Source: RGIG9115 sp045128915 (lineage in GTDB: Bacteria > Bacillota > Clostridia > UBA1381). Taken from it: a DNA stretch of 64,000 nt. The notes below the pieces were generated by a model, which made no database searches, had not been told where the DNA came from, and worked only from the letters and a program-made list of their open reading frames with translations. Every line of letters begins with the position of its first letter. Within the stretch, counting starts at the first letter, position 1. The position numbers were made by a program, and so were the translations under genes. The stretch lies in the NCBI GenBank assembly GCA_045128915.1, contig JBGVIT010000017.1:1-64000 (forward strand), written 5' to 3'. Shown in pieces: positions 40,217 through 49,445 of this stretch.

Positions 40217-40755
40217 TTATTTCCGCCTCCTATCCCCTTAAATACAGCTCCGGCTATTCCAGAACAAATTACAAGAACGACAGGTGATACAGAGGTAAAT
40301 GCGGCTATTATAAAAACTGCAAGACATAAAAAAGCTGTGAATTTATCAATTATACCTTTTTTTCCGAAACTGATAACTGCATTGATAATAAGTACACAAA
40401 CGCATATTCTTATACCTGCAAATGCATGATTAACTATACGGTAATCTGCAAAGTTCTGCAAAAAAGCTGCAATTATAGCGATTATAATAATACTCGGAGC
40501 TATAAAGCCCAAGGTTGCAAAAATTCCGCCCAATATGCCTTTTTGCTTATGACCTACAAAGGTAGCAACATTTACAGAAATAACGCCCGGTGTACATTGA
40601 CCGATTGCAAAATAGTCCGCAATTTCCTCGTCAGTAGCATATTTATATTTCTGCACTATATCACGTTGTATTATGGGCAAAAGTGCGTATCCGCCGCCAA
40701 AGCAAACTGCGCCCATTTTGAAGAAAATATAAAACAAATGAATTAAAGTTTTCAA
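40213..40755 (-). CDS. Chromate transporter, half-size subunit
   Basis: A second CHR-domain protein (about 180 residues): 'LFYIFFKMGAVCFGGGYALL', 'ADYFAIGQCTPGVISVNVAT' split by FAIG, 'GFIAPSIIIIAIIAAFL'. It pairs with the gene downstream. I chose TTG at 40755 because AGGTGAGGTG lies about 7 bases upstream; a GTG at 40770 overlaps this site and the stop of the rRNA methyltransferase gene. The gene follows the rRNA methyltransferase gene directly and may be read from the same transcript. Confidence 0.85.
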   Translation of the reverse strand: MKTLIHLFYIFFKMGAVCFGGGYALLPIIQRDIVQKYKYATDEEIADYFAIGQCTPGVISVNVATFVGHKQKGILGGIFATLGFIAPSIIIIAIIAAFLQNFADYRIVNHAFAGIRICVCVLIINAVISFGKKGIIDKFTAFLCLAVFIIAAFTSVSPVVLVICSGIAGAVFKGIGGGNK

Positions 40756-40766
40756 AAGACTACACC

Positions 40767-41882
40767 TCACCTTATGCCGAAATACTGATATACGTTACAC
40801 TTAATCATGCCGTTATACACCTTACGTTTTTTATCAGCTTTCTTGTTATAAAACTTTTCAAAATCCTCATGAGAGGTCAGTATATAATATGACCAATGGG
40901 GATTTTTCGAAAAAGCTTTCCCCAATGCATTATACAGCTTTTCACATTCACGCTTCTCGCCTATTCTTTCACCATACGGAGGATTGCATATAACTGCGCC
41001 GTATTCTTCAGGTGCTGTAAAATCACCAGCATCCTTTTGGGCAAATGTAATACAGTCATCAACTCCTGCTCTTTTGGCGTTGTTTTGTGCAATTTTTAAA
41101 CACTCGGCATCAACATCGCTTCCGAACAGTTTCAAAGGTATATCCCTTTCAGCTTCTTTGGCTCTTTTTCGTTCTTCCATCCATACAGTATCAGAAATAT
41201 ACGGAAAATTCTCCGCTGCAAAGCTTCGATTAATTCCCGGTGCAATATTGCGCTTGAACATTGCAGCCTCAATGAGAATTGTTCCTGAACCGCAGAAAGG
41301 ATCAACAAGCGGTGTTTCATACTTCCAGAAACTCAAAAGCACCATTGCAGCTGCTATGGTTTCCCTAAGAGGCGCAAGGTTAGCTTCCGTTCTGTATCCT
41401 CTTTTATGCAAAGGTTCACCGGTAGTGTCTATCATAAGCGTTACTATATCTTTCCTGATTGAGAACTTAATTTTATATGCAGCACCGTCCTCCGGCAAAT
41501 AGTCTATGCCGTATGAACTGCCCAGAGAAGTTGCAACAGCTTTTTTTATTATCTTCTGACAATCAGGAATGCTGGCAAGCTGCGATTTCAAGCTGTGCCC
41601 TGTAACAGGAAAAGCAGCACCTAACGGAATATACCGACTCCAATCAAGTGACTTTGTGTTTTCAAAAAGCTCTTCAAAGCTCTCTGCCTTGAATTCGCCA
41701 ACTTTTATGAGAACACGCTCACCTGTACGAAGATTTATATTAGCTCTGGCAATACTTGTTTCGTCGCCCGAAAACATAACTCTTCCGTCTTCTGTTTTGG
41801 TTTCATATCCCATTCTGTTAAGCTCTCTTGCGCAGAAGCTTTCAAGTCCGAGCAACGTGGGAACTATTAAATCAAAGTTCAT
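40767..41882 (-). CDS. RlmL/YpsC-type 23S rRNA methyltransferase
   Basis: The 371-residue protein has an N-terminal ferredoxin-like and THUMP region (about 1-155), then a class I methyltransferase domain with 'PLVDPFCGSGTILIEAA' (motif I) and 'AVICNPPYGERIG' (motif IV, NPPY), as in enzymes that methylate N2 of guanine in rRNA. It is similar in layout to B. subtilis YpsC. It is cytoplasmic. Its ATG overlaps the stop of the RNase R gene by one base (TAATG), and the AGGA of the last rnr codons is its ribosome binding site. Confidence 0.9.
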   Translation of the reverse strand: MNFDLIVPTLLGLESFCARELNRMGYETKTEDGRVMFSGDETSIARANINLRTGERVLIKVGEFKAESFEELFENTKSLDWSRYIPLGAAFPVTGHSLKSQLASIPDCQKIIKKAVATSLGSSYGIDYLPEDGAAYKIKFSIRKDIVTLMIDTTGEPLHKRGYRTEANLAPLRETIAAAMVLLSFWKYETPLVDPFCGSGTILIEAAMFKRNIAPGINRSFAAENFPYISDTVWMEERKRAKEAERDIPLKLFGSDVDAECLKIAQNNAKRAGVDDCITFAQKDAGDFTAPEEYGAVICNPPYGERIGEKRECEKLYNALGKAFSKNPHWSYYILTSHEDFEKFYNKKADKKRKVYNGMIKCNVYQYFGIR

Positions 41883-44044
41883 TATTTCCTCCGTCTTTTT
41901 CTTTTGTCTTTTTCATTAAAACGCATAAGCAATTTTCTGTCGGCGTCTTCGGAAAGTACAAAATCAATCTTTCTTGCAAGTATATCTGTTTTCGCAACAA
42001 GCACAAAAACGCTGTCGCCAACAGTATATTTCTTTCCGGAACGCTCACCGGTCATGGTTTGCTCTGCTTCGTTGTAAACATAATAATCCTTGGTCATATT
42101 TTCAACGCGTACCAAGCCTTCAATGCTGTTGCCCACTTCCACAAACATACCAAAAGATGTTATTCCTGAAATCACACCTTCAAAGTCCATGCCTATATAT
42201 TCTGACATAAATGCAGTTTTTAAAAGGTCATCGCAGTCCCGTTCGCATGTTTCTGCTTTAATTTCACAGTCAGATGAACGTTTTGCAGCCGCTGTAACCT
42301 TGTCCATACTAAGCTCTGGCTTGTTGTCTAAAAGGTTTTTAAGGCTTCTGTGAACCATAAGGTCAGGATAACGCCTGATTGGTGATGTGAAATGGCAGTA
42401 ATATTTAGCCGCAAGTCCGAAGTGCCCGGCGTTTACTGCTCTGTAATCTGCTTTCATCAATGAGCGGAGCATGGTTTTTGATACTATGGTTTCAACCGCC
42501 GTTCCTTTGACAGCATCAAGAATCTGTTTAAAAGCCTGAGGCTTAACGGGATTATTTTCATCAATTTTACCCTTGATACTGAGTCCAAAGGGTTTTAGAA
42601 ACTGCATGAATGTTGACAGTTTTTCCTCAGACGGCGATTCATGAGAACGATATACAAATGGAATTTCCGACCAATATGCAAACTCAGCCACAGTCTCGTT
42701 TGCAATAAGCATAAACTCTTCAATCATTTTATTGGATATGCCACGCTGTGCATATCTTACTTCTACGGGATTGCCGTCAGCATCGGTTATTATTTCAGAT
42801 TCAGGAAAGTCAAAATCTACCGCACCACGCTTAAATCTTTTTTCGCGCAGTATTTCTGCAAGCTCCTTCATTTTATAAAGCTCAGGCAGAATATGGGAAT
42901 ATTTTTCAATGTAGTATGAATCGTTTTCTTCCAAAAGCTTATTAATCTGTTCATATACAAGCCTTTCGGTTGAACAGATTACAGTTTTAGCAATGCGGTT
43001 ACTTACTACCTTGCCTGACTTATCTATATCCATAAACACAGATAGAGTCAATCTGCCAACACCGGGCTTTAGTGAGCAGACTCCGTTGGATAGCTTTTCG
43101 GGAAGCATCGGAATTACCCGATGAGGAAGATACACACTTGTACCTCTGGCATATGCCTCTCTGTCAAGCGCAGAGCCGGCTTTGACGTATTCGCTTACGT
43201 CAGCGATGTGAACACCTAAACGATATAAACCGTCATCAGTCATCTCAAGACTGATAGCATCGTCAAAGTCTTTGGCGAGCTCGCCGTCAATGGTGAATAT
43301 AGTCTTACATCTTAAATCCTCACGTTCATTTTCGTCCCACGAAATAACTTCGCTTACAGCCTCAGACTCCGAAATTGTCTCTGAGTCAAACTCTGTTTTG
43401 ATTCTGTTTTCAATTATTATCGCTTCTAATAAGCTTGAAATATCCTCTTTATCACCCAAAGAAGCGGTTACAGTGCCGTAAACCCTGCCGTCAGGATTTA
43501 CACGTATCTTTTCAACTGCAACTCGCATACCGGGTTTTATAAACATATCACCACAGGATGCAAAGATGTCATTTAAATATCGCTTATCATCAGGTCTTAT
43601 GCGAGCCTGAGTGCCTTTGGTTGTTATTACTACACCTACAACCACATGCTCTGCACGTTCTACAACCTTTACAACGGAGCCTTCAGGTTTTCCACGAAAG
43701 CTTCCTTTGATTTTTACAAGTACCTTATCACCATGCAGCGCATTGGAGAAATCCGATGATGAGATATAAATATCGTCTTCATTTTCACGTACTGCAAAAG
43801 CAAATTTACCTGATGCATTACAGTTTAAAACTCCGGTTATAAGGTTATCACTACTTTTTAGAGGAACTATTGAACCACGTTTTGAAATAGTTATTTTGCC
43901 TTCTTGCTCAAGCTGTGAAATCAGATGCGCAAACTCGTCCGCATCTTCTTCGGGTACATCTAAAACAATTTTTAATTCCTTTAATTTAAGCGGCACATAT
44001 GCATCGGAATTGAAATACGAAATCAAGCGTTCTTTTCTATCCAT
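41882..44044 (-). CDS. rnr: Ribonuclease R
   Basis: RNase R is a 3'-5' exoribonuclease that degrades structured RNA. The 720-residue protein has an N-terminal winged-helix region, two cold-shock-like domains, the RNB catalytic domain with 'IFTIDGELAKDFDDAISLEM' (metal-binding Asp residues) and 'YLPHRVIPMLPEKLSNGVCSL' split by MLP, and a C-terminal S1 domain ('DFEGVISGITSFGMFVEV') followed by a short basic tail (KDKRKRRRK). ATG at 44044 is chosen on AAAGGA upstream; the region before it shows no similarity. SmpB, its usual neighbour, is not visible; the downstream gene is the rRNA methyltransferase. Confidence 0.95.
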   Translation of the reverse strand: MDRKERLISYFNSDAYVPLKLKELKIVLDVPEEDADEFAHLISQLEQEGKITISKRGSIVPLKSSDNLITGVLNCNASGKFAFAVRENEDDIYISSSDFSNALHGDKVLVKIKGSFRGKPEGSVVKVVERAEHVVVGVVITTKGTQARIRPDDKRYLNDIFASCGDMFIKPGMRVAVEKIRVNPDGRVYGTVTASLGDKEDISSLLEAIIIENRIKTEFDSETISESEAVSEVISWDENEREDLRCKTIFTIDGELAKDFDDAISLEMTDDGLYRLGVHIADVSEYVKAGSALDREAYARGTSVYLPHRVIPMLPEKLSNGVCSLKPGVGRLTLSVFMDIDKSGKVVSNRIAKTVICSTERLVYEQINKLLEENDSYYIEKYSHILPELYKMKELAEILREKRFKRGAVDFDFPESEIITDADGNPVEVRYAQRGISNKMIEEFMLIANETVAEFAYWSEIPFVYRSHESPSEEKLSTFMQFLKPFGLSIKGKIDENNPVKPQAFKQILDAVKGTAVETIVSKTMLRSLMKADYRAVNAGHFGLAAKYYCHFTSPIRRYPDLMVHRSLKNLLDNKPELSMDKVTAAAKRSSDCEIKAETCERDCDDLLKTAFMSEYIGMDFEGVISGITSFGMFVEVGNSIEGLVRVENMTKDYYVYNEAEQTMTGERSGKKYTVGDSVFVLVAKTDILARKIDFVLSEDADRKLLMRFNEKDKRKRRRK

Positions 44045-44057
44045 CTGAAATCCTTTC

Positions 44058-44585
44058 TCATGACAAATACAGCCAGAAACCAAAAAATCCGAGAACAAAG
44101 CTGAAAAGCAACACCTGAACAATCAGCATCAATGAAACACCAATCCTGAATTTTGGCTTAAGCGTTTTGTGCCTGCATATTTTCATGCCCATATATCCGC
44201 CAAGTGCCCCTCCAAAAAAGCATCGCAGAAGAAGTTTTCTTTCGCTTATACGACGAACCCTTTTTCTTACTTTCGTATCAGTAAATTCCTCATCAGCTTC
44301 TCTTGCTCTTATCTTGTCCTTTCTGAACATATTAAATGCAGATATATTAATTGCCACTATAAAAACCAAGAACACAGCAAGCAATGTACCGCTGATAACG
44401 TGGTCTTTGAGGATTTTTGATGCTGACGGGAGAAATGCAAAGCTTAAATTTTCGAGAAATTTGGCAGCATTTGTAAACAGATAAGATATTATCATATAAA
44501 GTCCCCAGAGCGCAGAAATCAAAAGCTCAAGCAAAAATGAACCAATGTCACCAAGTACAGTTATAAATCCGTTTTCTCCTGACAT
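44058..44585 (-). CDS. DUF1294 membrane protein
   Basis: The 175-residue protein has three or four hydrophobic segments. Its C-terminal half is a DUF1294 domain: 'RCFFGGALGGYMGMKICRHK' then 'TLKPKFRIGVSLMLIVQ', with the typical GGxxGxxxGM and RHKTxKxxF features. The function of DUF1294 is unknown. It is an integral cytoplasmic membrane protein. ATG at 44585 follows AGGTG at 6 bases. It sits between mutS2 (22 bases) and rnr (13 bases), in a long minus-strand gene row. Confidence 0.8.
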   Translation of the reverse strand: MSGENGFITVLGDIGSFLLELLISALWGLYMIISYLFTNAAKFLENLSFAFLPSASKILKDHVISGTLLAVFLVFIVAINISAFNMFRKDKIRAREADEEFTDTKVRKRVRRISERKLLLRCFFGGALGGYMGMKICRHKTLKPKFRIGVSLMLIVQVLLFSFVLGFFGFWLYLS

Positions 44586-44607
44586 CAAAATCACCTCTTC
44601 CTATGTG

Positions 44608-46992
44608 TTATTTTAGTTCAACAACTGTTACTCCCATTTCACCTTCGCCATATCTTCCGTTCCTGAAAGATTTGACGTATTTGTGTCGTTTGAGATAGTC
44701 CTGAATGTTCTTCCTTAGTACACCTGTACCCTTACCATGAATTACAGTTACGGGCGAAACTGATGCGAGATAACAATCGTCTATGAATTTACTTACTTTA
44801 TCAATGGCTTCCTCCGGCATCTGTCCGCGTACGTCAAGCTCTGTTGAAACATTTTTTGTTTTTGATTCATATGACCTTGCAGCTTTCATATATTTATCGG
44901 TCAGTGCTTTGGTCTGGTTCTCATCAACACGTTTGAGATTTGAAATATGAACATCTATATTTATAATACCTGCCTGAACTTTTACAAGCCCGTTCTTATC
45001 CGGCTCTTTTATTACTACCGCTTCCTGATTCATGTCAACAATCTTTACAGTAGTGCCCGGGACAAGATTTTTCGGCGGCTCGGCATATGTTTTCTTAGGC
45101 TTTGCAGCAGATGCGAGCTTAGCATCAAGACTTTCTTCCCTCTTTTTAAGGCTGTCGCGTACTGCTTTTGTTTTGTCGTCAAGCTTTTTGTCGGCATTGC
45201 CTTTTGCACGCATTTTTTCAAGGTCACGAATTATTTTGTTCGCTTCTTCTTTAGCTTCCATTACTATGATTTTCGCTTCACGAGCAGCAGAATCCATTAT
45301 CCTTTTTTTGTTTTCCTTAAGACTTATTCTGTCGTTTTCAAGCTGACGGCGCAGGTCTTTAATTTCTCTTTTAAGGCGTGCTGCTTCTTCCATGTCGGAT
45401 GCCGCTTTTATTCTGCTTGTTTCCAAATCGGAAATCACATCTTCAAAACGAATATTTTCGTCACTTAAAAGCTGATTAGCTCTGTCAATAACACGTTCGT
45501 CAAGTCCAAGGCGTTTTGAGATTGCGAATGCGTTTGATTTACCGGGAACGCCGATTAACAGCTTGTAGGTTGGTTTCAAAGACTCAACATCAAACTCACA
45601 TGATGCGTTTTCAACGCCATCTGTTGAAAGAGCATACAGCTTAAGCTCGCTGTAATGTGTTGTAGCAAGGGTTTTAACGCCTCTTGCACGAAGATGTTCG
45701 AGAATTGCAACAGCAAGTGCTGCGCCCTCAGTCGGATCGGTACCTGCACCAAGCTCGTCAAACAAAGCAAGACTTCCCGGACCGCATTTTTCTAATATCT
45801 CCACTATATTTACCATATGTGATGAAAATGTAGATAGGCTTTGTTCTATGCTTTGTTCATCACCAATATCAGCAAATATTTCCTCAAATACGGAAACATC
45901 GCTGTTTTCCGATGCAGGTATATGAAGTCCCGTTGCCGCCATTGCTGAAAACAAACCTACTGTTTTTAGTGTTACGGTTTTACCACCGGTGTTAGGACCG
46001 GTAACAACAAGCGTGTCGAATTCACCGCCAAGCTTTATATCGTTTGCTACAACAACGTCCTTGTCAATGAATGGATGACGTGCTTTTTTAAGATTTATTA
46101 TACCTTTATCATTCAGATGCGGCTCATTGCCGTTATAATCAAGAGAAAATCTGGCTTTACAGAACCAAAAATCAAGCTTACATATAATTTTATAGTTAAC
46201 AAACAAAGCATGTCCACACTCTGCAATGAGAGCCGACAGCTCATATAAAATCTTCTCTATCTCTGCCGATTCCTTGCCTTTAAGGTCGCGGATTTCATTA
46301 TTTGACTGTACAACGCTCATGGGTTCCACAAACAATGTAGCACCGCTTGAGGATGTATCGTGAACTATACCGGGAATTTCACTTTTATACTCACTTCTTA
46401 CGGGAATTACAAATCTATCGTTTCGTACGCTGACAATGGGATCCTGAAGATACTTTTTATAGGTATTGCTTCGTATCATACTGTTCAGGGTTTCTCTGAT
46501 TTTTCCGTTCATGGCAGTAATACGTCGTCTTATGGCAGAAAGTTCAGGCGATGCATCGTCTGCTATCTGCTCGTCAGGCAAAATTGCGCTGTTGATTCTA
46601 TCCTCGACGGCTTTTGCTGTAATCAAGGCTTCCTGAGCCTCTTTTAACACTTCTCCGGATGTGAAATCAGACAAATATGATTTCATCCGCCTTGCAACAT
46701 ACAATAGTCTTGACGCTCTCAACAACTCACCACAGTTAAGACACCCGCCCATTTCCGCTCTTTTAACCGACGCTGAAGCATCTGAAACCGCAAGATTTAC
46801 AGGTGGTCCGCCAAATTTTAAAACACAAGAAACAGCCTCAGTAGTTTGCTTCTGAAGCTCTTGTGCATCATCAAGATTTGTTGCAGGGGTAAGCTCTGCT
46901 ATTATTTTTTTCACTGCATCGTTATCTGTATAAGCAGTAAGCTTTTTCAAAAGCGCGTCATATTCAAGCGCTCTTATAGTTTTATTATTCAT
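44608..46992 (-). CDS. mutS2: MutS2 ATPase/endonuclease
   Basis: MutS2 suppresses homologous recombination and also acts on collided ribosomes in Firmicutes. The 794-residue protein has the MutS core and clamp, Walker A 'VVTGPNTGGKTVTLKT', 'STFSSHMVNIVEIL', Walker B 'ALFDELGAGTDPTEGAALA', a long coiled coil (about 510-620), a KOW-like segment and the C-terminal Smr domain ('LDVRGQMPEEAIDKVSKFID', 'VIHGKGTGVLR'). ATG at 46992 lies one base from the stop of engB; the TTG at 47019 is a weaker alternative. The operon partner order engB-mutS2 is not universal. Confidence 0.95.
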   Translation of the reverse strand: MNNKTIRALEYDALLKKLTAYTDNDAVKKIIAELTPATNLDDAQELQKQTTEAVSCVLKFGGPPVNLAVSDASASVKRAEMGGCLNCGELLRASRLLYVARRMKSYLSDFTSGEVLKEAQEALITAKAVEDRINSAILPDEQIADDASPELSAIRRRITAMNGKIRETLNSMIRSNTYKKYLQDPIVSVRNDRFVIPVRSEYKSEIPGIVHDTSSSGATLFVEPMSVVQSNNEIRDLKGKESAEIEKILYELSALIAECGHALFVNYKIICKLDFWFCKARFSLDYNGNEPHLNDKGIINLKKARHPFIDKDVVVANDIKLGGEFDTLVVTGPNTGGKTVTLKTVGLFSAMAATGLHIPASENSDVSVFEEIFADIGDEQSIEQSLSTFSSHMVNIVEILEKCGPGSLALFDELGAGTDPTEGAALAVAILEHLRARGVKTLATTHYSELKLYALSTDGVENASCEFDVESLKPTYKLLIGVPGKSNAFAISKRLGLDERVIDRANQLLSDENIRFEDVISDLETSRIKAASDMEEAARLKREIKDLRRQLENDRISLKENKKRIMDSAAREAKIIVMEAKEEANKIIRDLEKMRAKGNADKKLDDKTKAVRDSLKKREESLDAKLASAAKPKKTYAEPPKNLVPGTTVKIVDMNQEAVVIKEPDKNGLVKVQAGIINIDVHISNLKRVDENQTKALTDKYMKAARSYESKTKNVSTELDVRGQMPEEAIDKVSKFIDDCYLASVSPVTVIHGKGTGVLRKNIQDYLKRHKYVKSFRNGRYGEGEMGVTVVELK

Positions 46993-46993
46993 A

Positions 46994-47596
46994 TCAGGCT
47001 TCAGTATCCTCCGGAGCAATCATCATTTCTATCATATCCCAAATAGTAAATTTACCCTCATCGTTTGCAGTTGTGAATGGGACAAGAATATCATCTTCTG
47101 TAAGGTTAAGAGTTGTCCATATACGTTCAAGATTTGGCTCAATATCGCGCTTTCTAAGCTTATCCAGCTTAGTTGCAACAACAATAACTCTGTCATGATA
47201 ATGTCTTATCCATTCACACATTGTTATATCGTCCTGAGTAGGCGCATGTCTTGAATCAACAAGTAAAATAGTCTGTACAAGCTGCTGTCTGCCTGCCAGA
47301 TAATCTTCCATCATATTTCCCCACTTCTTAACCTCTTCTTTTGAACGCTTGGCATAGCCATATCCGGGCAGGTCAACTAAATGGATTGTATCATCTACAT
47401 TGTAGAAGTTAATAGTTATAGTCTTTCCCGGCGTTCCGCTTACACGTGCAAGAGATTTGCGGTTAAGAATTTTATTAATAAGTGATGATTTACCTACATT
47501 AGAACGTCCAGCAAAAGCAAATTCTGGCATATCTGACTTAGGATACTGTTTAGGGCTTACCGCAGAAATGGTTAACTGTACTTTATTTGTATTCAT
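46994..47596 (-). CDS. engB: Ribosome-biogenesis GTPase EngB (YsxC/YihA)
   Basis: EngB is an essential GTPase for large-subunit assembly. The 200-residue protein shows G1 'FAGRSNVGKSSLINKIL', G3 'HLVDLPGYGYAKRSKEEV', G4 'VATKLDK' and the final 'VPFTTANDEGKFTIWDMIE' (G5 region). It is cytoplasmic and full length. AAAGGA lies 9 bases before the ATG. The 177-base region upstream contains one of the dispersed repeats (47,717-47,735) and no obvious consensus promoter. Confidence 0.95.
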   Translation of the reverse strand: MNTNKVQLTISAVSPKQYPKSDMPEFAFAGRSNVGKSSLINKILNRKSLARVSGTPGKTITINFYNVDDTIHLVDLPGYGYAKRSKEEVKKWGNMMEDYLAGRQQLVQTILLVDSRHAPTQDDITMCEWIRHYHDRVIVVATKLDKLRKRDIEPNLERIWTTLNLTEDDILVPFTTANDEGKFTIWDMIEMMIAPEDTEA

Positions 47597-47716
47597 AATT
47601 ATTCCTTTCGTTAGTTATATTATATGTGTTTATTCAAAGCTCATAATAAGTTGTTATTCGGGGTTGCATTATTGGAAAACTGTTTTCTATTAAAAATACC
47701 TACTGATGATATTCTA

Positions 47717-47735
47717 TATGAAGACTGTATAATCT
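47717..47735. repeat. 19-bp direct repeat, left copy
   Basis: TATGAAGACTGTATAATCT matches TATAAAGACTGTATAATCT at 49,390-49,408 with one difference, and the next 17 bases match at 13 positions. The two copies bracket the CocE-type hydrolase gene. The core TATAAAGACTGTA also occurs inverted near 20,662-20,674. Confidence 0.75.
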
Positions 47736-47773
47736 AGATGACAATGTTTTGTATGAAAATTTATATAGTCAAA

Positions 47774-49345
47774 TTATCTTTCAACGGGCAAGGTCAAAAT
47801 AGACTTTTGTAAATATACTGTGTTATGTGCTATTTTCGCTGTTGTTTGCTCACTATACAAACCCTTTTGATTAGTATGCCTTACATAATGTTCGTTGTCA
47901 GCAGAAGAGATATCAATTCTCAAGCGTTCTCCCTTTTTAACTAAAAAAGCATGCTCATCAAAATTAAAATCCAGCTCGACAACAGAATCAGGCTTATACT
48001 CTCCAAGTTGATAACACAAAGATGTTATATCATCTCTTAAACCGTAATCACCGTTTTCTTTTTCTATGCTCACGCGGATATAAAAACATGTATCCTCACA
48101 ATCCGATTTTACTGTAAGTTTAGCTGACATTTTTCCCTTTACAAAAACATCTTTTTCGAATGGCTCTGTGTAAACAGATATAATATCATGTCTTGAATTT
48201 GGCTTATCCTGATAAACCGTTCCACCAAAGTTTGCTGACAGCCCTCCCTTAAATGAAGGTGCATCGTATGGATTATACACATAAGAAATTTCTCTATCTC
48301 CAAGTGCAATATCCATACAATCAGCTGAATTCAAAAATACATCTGTTTTCCAACAGTTTTCAAAGAGGTTATAATATGTAACTCCCCCTGTTTTAAAAGG
48401 AGATTGATTTTTCCCTCTTATAAAATCAAACCATTCAATTTCATATAAATCACCAAACGCTTCTACTCTTTTTCCCTTTGGAAACACTATTGAATTCTGG
48501 ATATCACAGCCATCCCCATGGTCGTACGGCGAAACAACAAGAGCAGACATATTTCTGCTTTTTTCGCTCATTTTTTTCCACATATCAAAAATCCCGCCAG
48601 TGTATATATCGTAAAATCCCGTGGTTAAAAGCACAGGAAATTTCACATTATCAGTTGCATTTCGTGCATCATTTCCGCCAAACCTTGTATTCCAGAATGC
48701 ATCACAAGGATTTGGCGCTTTAAGCATTTCGTCAAAATCCTCTGCTGATTCTCCAAAAACAGTTTTTGTAAAATCTTTAAGAGGAAGAATATCAAAAGAA
48801 CCAACAGTATAATTCTTCTTCATGCGAGATTTCGCCTTATACATACTAACATACCAAGAACCATGTAATTCTTTTTTCAAAAATCCATTACGGTAACAAA
48901 TATTGTATCTTTCGCTGTCCTGAACACCAAAAATTGCACCTTTTATATCATCCGCAAACGGTGCTGTCACATAGTGAACTGATGTAAGATAGCTTAAGCC
49001 TTTAAGAAAAATCTCACCATTATAAAACTCTTGCTTTCTTATCCAATTTTGCAAGACAAGACCATCCTCACGCTCATTTATATACGGAATACAGTCACCT
49101 TCACTTTTTCCTCTTCCACGACAATGCTGAATAACAACTGCATAACCATGGTTTAACCATTCTTTATTTGCATTTAAGTAGTCTATGACAATATTTTCTT
49201 CTTTCTCGTTTTCATAACTGTCAACATACGGACTACGAATAATAACAACCGGGAATTTACCTGCTGAATCCGGCAATAAAACAACTGTAAACAGTTTTGT
49301 TCCCTGACTCTCAATATATTTATAGTCTGCTGCATAATTTATCAT
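47774..49345 (-). CDS. CocE/NonD-family (S15-type) hydrolase
   Basis: The 523-residue protein has an alpha/beta-hydrolase domain with 'PVVIIRSPYVDS', 'GYAVVIQHCRGRGKSEGD' and the nucleophile motif 'FLKGLSYLTSVHY' (Ser near 140), then 'LLTTGFYDIYTGG' (Asp) and 'VSPYDHGDG' (His). The C-terminal jelly-roll domain has 'LTVKSDCEDTCFYIRVS' and 'RLRIDISSADNEHYVRHTN'. Members are X-Pro dipeptidyl-peptidases, cocaine-esterase-like or amino-acid ester hydrolases. No signal peptide is present. ATG at 49345 is chosen on AGAGGAGG; the upstream version starts in a repeat-rich gap. It is bracketed by 19-bp direct repeats. Confidence 0.85.
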   Translation of the reverse strand: MINYAADYKYIESQGTKLFTVVLLPDSAGKFPVVIIRSPYVDSYENEKEENIVIDYLNANKEWLNHGYAVVIQHCRGRGKSEGDCIPYINEREDGLVLQNWIRKQEFYNGEIFLKGLSYLTSVHYVTAPFADDIKGAIFGVQDSERYNICYRNGFLKKELHGSWYVSMYKAKSRMKKNYTVGSFDILPLKDFTKTVFGESAEDFDEMLKAPNPCDAFWNTRFGGNDARNATDNVKFPVLLTTGFYDIYTGGIFDMWKKMSEKSRNMSALVVSPYDHGDGCDIQNSIVFPKGKRVEAFGDLYEIEWFDFIRGKNQSPFKTGGVTYYNLFENCWKTDVFLNSADCMDIALGDREISYVYNPYDAPSFKGGLSANFGGTVYQDKPNSRHDIISVYTEPFEKDVFVKGKMSAKLTVKSDCEDTCFYIRVSIEKENGDYGLRDDITSLCYQLGEYKPDSVVELDFNFDEHAFLVKKGERLRIDISSADNEHYVRHTNQKGLYSEQTTAKIAHNTVYLQKSILTLPVER

Positions 49346-49389
49346 ATTATTTCCTCCTCTTTTATTTCGCCAAAATTCGATACTCTTTA

Positions 49390-49408
49390 TATAAAGACTG
49401 TATAATCT
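49390..49408. repeat. 19-bp direct repeat, right copy
   Basis: One mismatch from the copy at 47,717-47,735. It lies in the 100-base gap between the CocE-type gene and the deacetylase gene. A relative of the 27-bp repeat (ATAAGGTTTAGATACAA, 49,440-49,456) begins 30 bases further on and overlaps the deacetylase stop codon. Confidence 0.7.
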
Positions 49409-49445
49409 TGACGCCAATGGTTTTAGTTGTAGTGATATATAAGGT

